The notes under the pieces are model-generated. The model did no database searches. It was not told where the DNA came from and worked only from the letters and a program-made list of their open reading frames with translations. The position numbers and the translations under genes are program-made. Below are positions 62,693 to 64,000 of a stretch of 64,000 nt of DNA, piece by piece; the first letter of the stretch is position 1, and every line of letters begins with the position of its first letter. This DNA is from Agrococcus casei LMG 22410 (GTDB taxonomy: Bacteria; Actinomycetota; Actinomycetes; Actinomycetales; Microbacteriaceae). The DNA is taken from contig NZ_FUHU01000026.1 of the NCBI RefSeq assembly GCF_900163565.1, positions 186,001 to 250,000 on the forward strand, written 5' to 3'.

Positions 62693-64000
62693 TCCACGCG
62701 GATTCCTGAAGACGACCGAACGAGAACTCCCGCCGAAGCGCCCGGTTGCGGTGCGCATCCTGGATTCCAAGGAGATCGGCGAGAAAGGCGACTCAGCCGT
62801 GATCCGACGGCAGGCGAGCCGCTGCATGGACTGCGGCGTGCCGTTCTGCCACACCGGCTGCCCCCTGGGCAACCTGATCCCGGAGTTCAACGACCTCACG
62901 TGGAGGGAGCAGCCCCGGCTCGCGGCCGAGAGCCTGCTCTCGACGAACAACTTTCCGGAGTTCACCGGCCGACTGTGCCCGGCACCGTGTGAATCCTCGT
63001 GTGTTCTCGGCATCAACCAGCCTGCGGTCACGATCAAGTCGATCGAGCAGTCCATCGCCGATGACATCTTCGAGAACGACTGGCTGGAGCCCCACCCGCC
63101 CTCGCGGCTCACCGGGCAGACCGTTGCCGTCGTCGGCTCGGGACCCGCGGGACTGGCTGCCGCCCAGCAGCTGACTCGCGCGGGCCACACCGTCGCGGTC
63201 TACGAGCGCGACGATCGGATCGGGGGCCTTCTTCGATACGGCATTCCCGATTTCAAGCTCGAGAAGCACCGCATCGACACGCGTGTCGAACAGCTCCGCG
63301 CAGAAGGCACCCGCTTTCGAACCGGTGTCGAGGTCGGGGTCGATCTGAGCTGGAGCGACCTTCGCGACCGCTTCGACGCAGTCGTGATTGCCACAGGAGC
63401 GCCTGTCCCGCGGGATCTGGCCATTCCCGGACGCGACCTCGGCGGAGTCCACTTCGCCATGGACTTCCTCGTGCAGCACAATCGTGCGGTCGCCGGCGAT
63501 GACGTGCTCGAACGCCTGAGCGCCGAGGAGAAACACGTGATCGTGCTCGGCGGCGGTGACACCGGATCGGACTGCATCGGCACGGCACATCGTCAGGGCG
63601 CCGCATCCGTCACGAACCTCGCGATAGGCGTGCGCCCGCCCGAAGCGCGACCCGCGCACCAGCCGTGGCCCGTCCATCCGACGATCTTCGAGGTGCAGAG
63701 CAGCCATGAGGAAGGCGGCTCTCGCGAGTACCTCGTGTCGACCGTCGAGTTCGTCGGAGAGCAGGGCCGCGTGCGGGCGCTTCGCGTGGCGGACACCGAG
63801 ATCGTCGACGGCGAACGGCGCCCGAAGCCCGGCACGGAGCGCGAGATCCCCGCAGACCTGGTGCTGCTCGCGATGGGCTTCACAGGCGCCGAGCCCGAGG
63901 CCGCAGCTGCGCTGGGGACGGACACCGGCCAGGGGAGCCTCTCTCGAGACGCATCCTATGCAACGGCCTCGGACGGCGTCTTCGTGGCTGGCGATGCGGG
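62685..64000 (+). CDS. gltD: Glutamate synthase small (beta) subunit, 3' end outside the window
   Basis: The first 438 residues of the NADPH-oxidising subunit that feeds electrons to GltB. It starts at GTG 62685, overlapping the gltB stop, with GGAGG 7 nt upstream. The N-terminal iron-sulfur domain has CMDCGVPFCHTGCPLGN and RLCPAPCESSCVLG. The FAD site is VAVVGSGPAGLAAAQQL and the NADPH site VIVLGGGDTGSDCIG. The frame is still open at the end of the window (FVAGDAG), close to the natural C-terminus. Confidence 0.96.
   Translation, partial: MADPRGFLKTTERELPPKRPVAVRILDSKEIGEKGDSAVIRRQASRCMDCGVPFCHTGCPLGNLIPEFNDLTWREQPRLAAESLLSTNNFPEFTGRLCPAPCESSCVLGINQPAVTIKSIEQSIADDIFENDWLEPHPPSRLTGQTVAVVGSGPAGLAAAQQLTRAGHTVAVYERDDRIGGLLRYGIPDFKLEKHRIDTRVEQLRAEGTRFRTGVEVGVDLSWSDLRDRFDAVVIATGAPVPRDLAIPGRDLGGVHFAMDFLVQHNRAVAGDDVLERLSAEEKHVIVLGGGDTGSDCIGTAHRQGAASVTNLAIGVRPPEARPAHQPWPVHPTIFEVQSSHEEGGSREYLVSTVEFVGEQGRVRALRVADTEIVDGERRPKPGTEREIPADLVLLAMGFTGAEPEAAAALGTDTGQGSLSRDASYATASDGVFVAGDA

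Overview
This 64 kb window is a gene-dense, GC-rich chromosomal segment from a high-GC Gram-positive bacterium. The gene orders point to Actinobacteria: thrS-HIT-yebC-ruvCAB-yajC-secDF-rel, rpsD-alaS-ruvX-mltG-aroECKBQ-efp-nusB, pyrR-pyrB-pyrC-PH-like-carAB-pyrF-mihF-gmk-rpoZ-coaBC-metK-priA-fmt-rsmB, and rpe-hisEGFI-trpE-trpCBA-lgt-gltBD. They fit Micrococcales, probably Microbacteriaceae; the family is an inference from synteny and protein style. I found no insertion sequence, prophage, CRISPR array, rRNA gene or replication origin. No gene-free stretch exceeds 300 bases.

Layout. 1-2.8 kb: the 3' part of an ammonium transporter gene, four tRNA genes (Val-CAC on the minus strand; Gly-GCC, Cys-GCA and Val-GAC on the plus strand) and small uncharacterised genes. 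2.8-15.2 kb: thrS, a HIT protein, two membrane hypotheticals, yebC, Holliday-junction processing (ruvC, ruvA, ruvB), the Sec accessory complex (yajC, secD, secF) and the bifunctional (p)ppGpp enzyme Rel. 15.2-17.8 kb, minus strand: an AbiEi-antitoxin-like protein, a DUF349 coiled-coil protein and a membrane-anchored cyclophilin. 17.8-29.7 kb: rarA, rpsD, alaS, ruvX, mltG, five shikimate-pathway genes, efp and nusB. 29.8-32.7 kb: a cassette of a CstA-type transporter, an 82-residue protein ending in Cys-Cys and an ArsA/Get3-like ATPase. 32.7-42.1 kb: a pyrimidine operon led by pyrR behind a PyrR-binding RNA hairpin and ending in an in-frame fusion of the actinobacterial integration host factor to guanylate kinase. 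42.2-49.0 kb: rpoZ, coaBC, metK, priA, fmt and rsmB. 49.0-57.1 kb: rpe, four his genes and the trp genes with two small membrane proteins among them. 57.1-64 kb: lgt, gltB and the first part of gltD, cut by the window end.

Most genes lie in operons with 1-11 nt overlaps (ATGA, GTGA, TAGTG), which suggests translational coupling. Where a new unit begins, a TANNNT hexamer often ends exactly 6 or 7 nt before the ATG or GTG. This predicts leaderless mRNAs for about ten genes, on both strands. In two cases (hisE, lgt) this -10 element includes the stop codon of the gene upstream.

Most worth a second look are the mIHF-Gmk fusion with a strong internal ribosome binding site, the CstA / Cys-Cys protein / ArsA-like ATPase cassette, the PyrR leader hairpin that captures part of the pyrR Shine-Dalgarno, and the recurrent leaderless promoter geometry.
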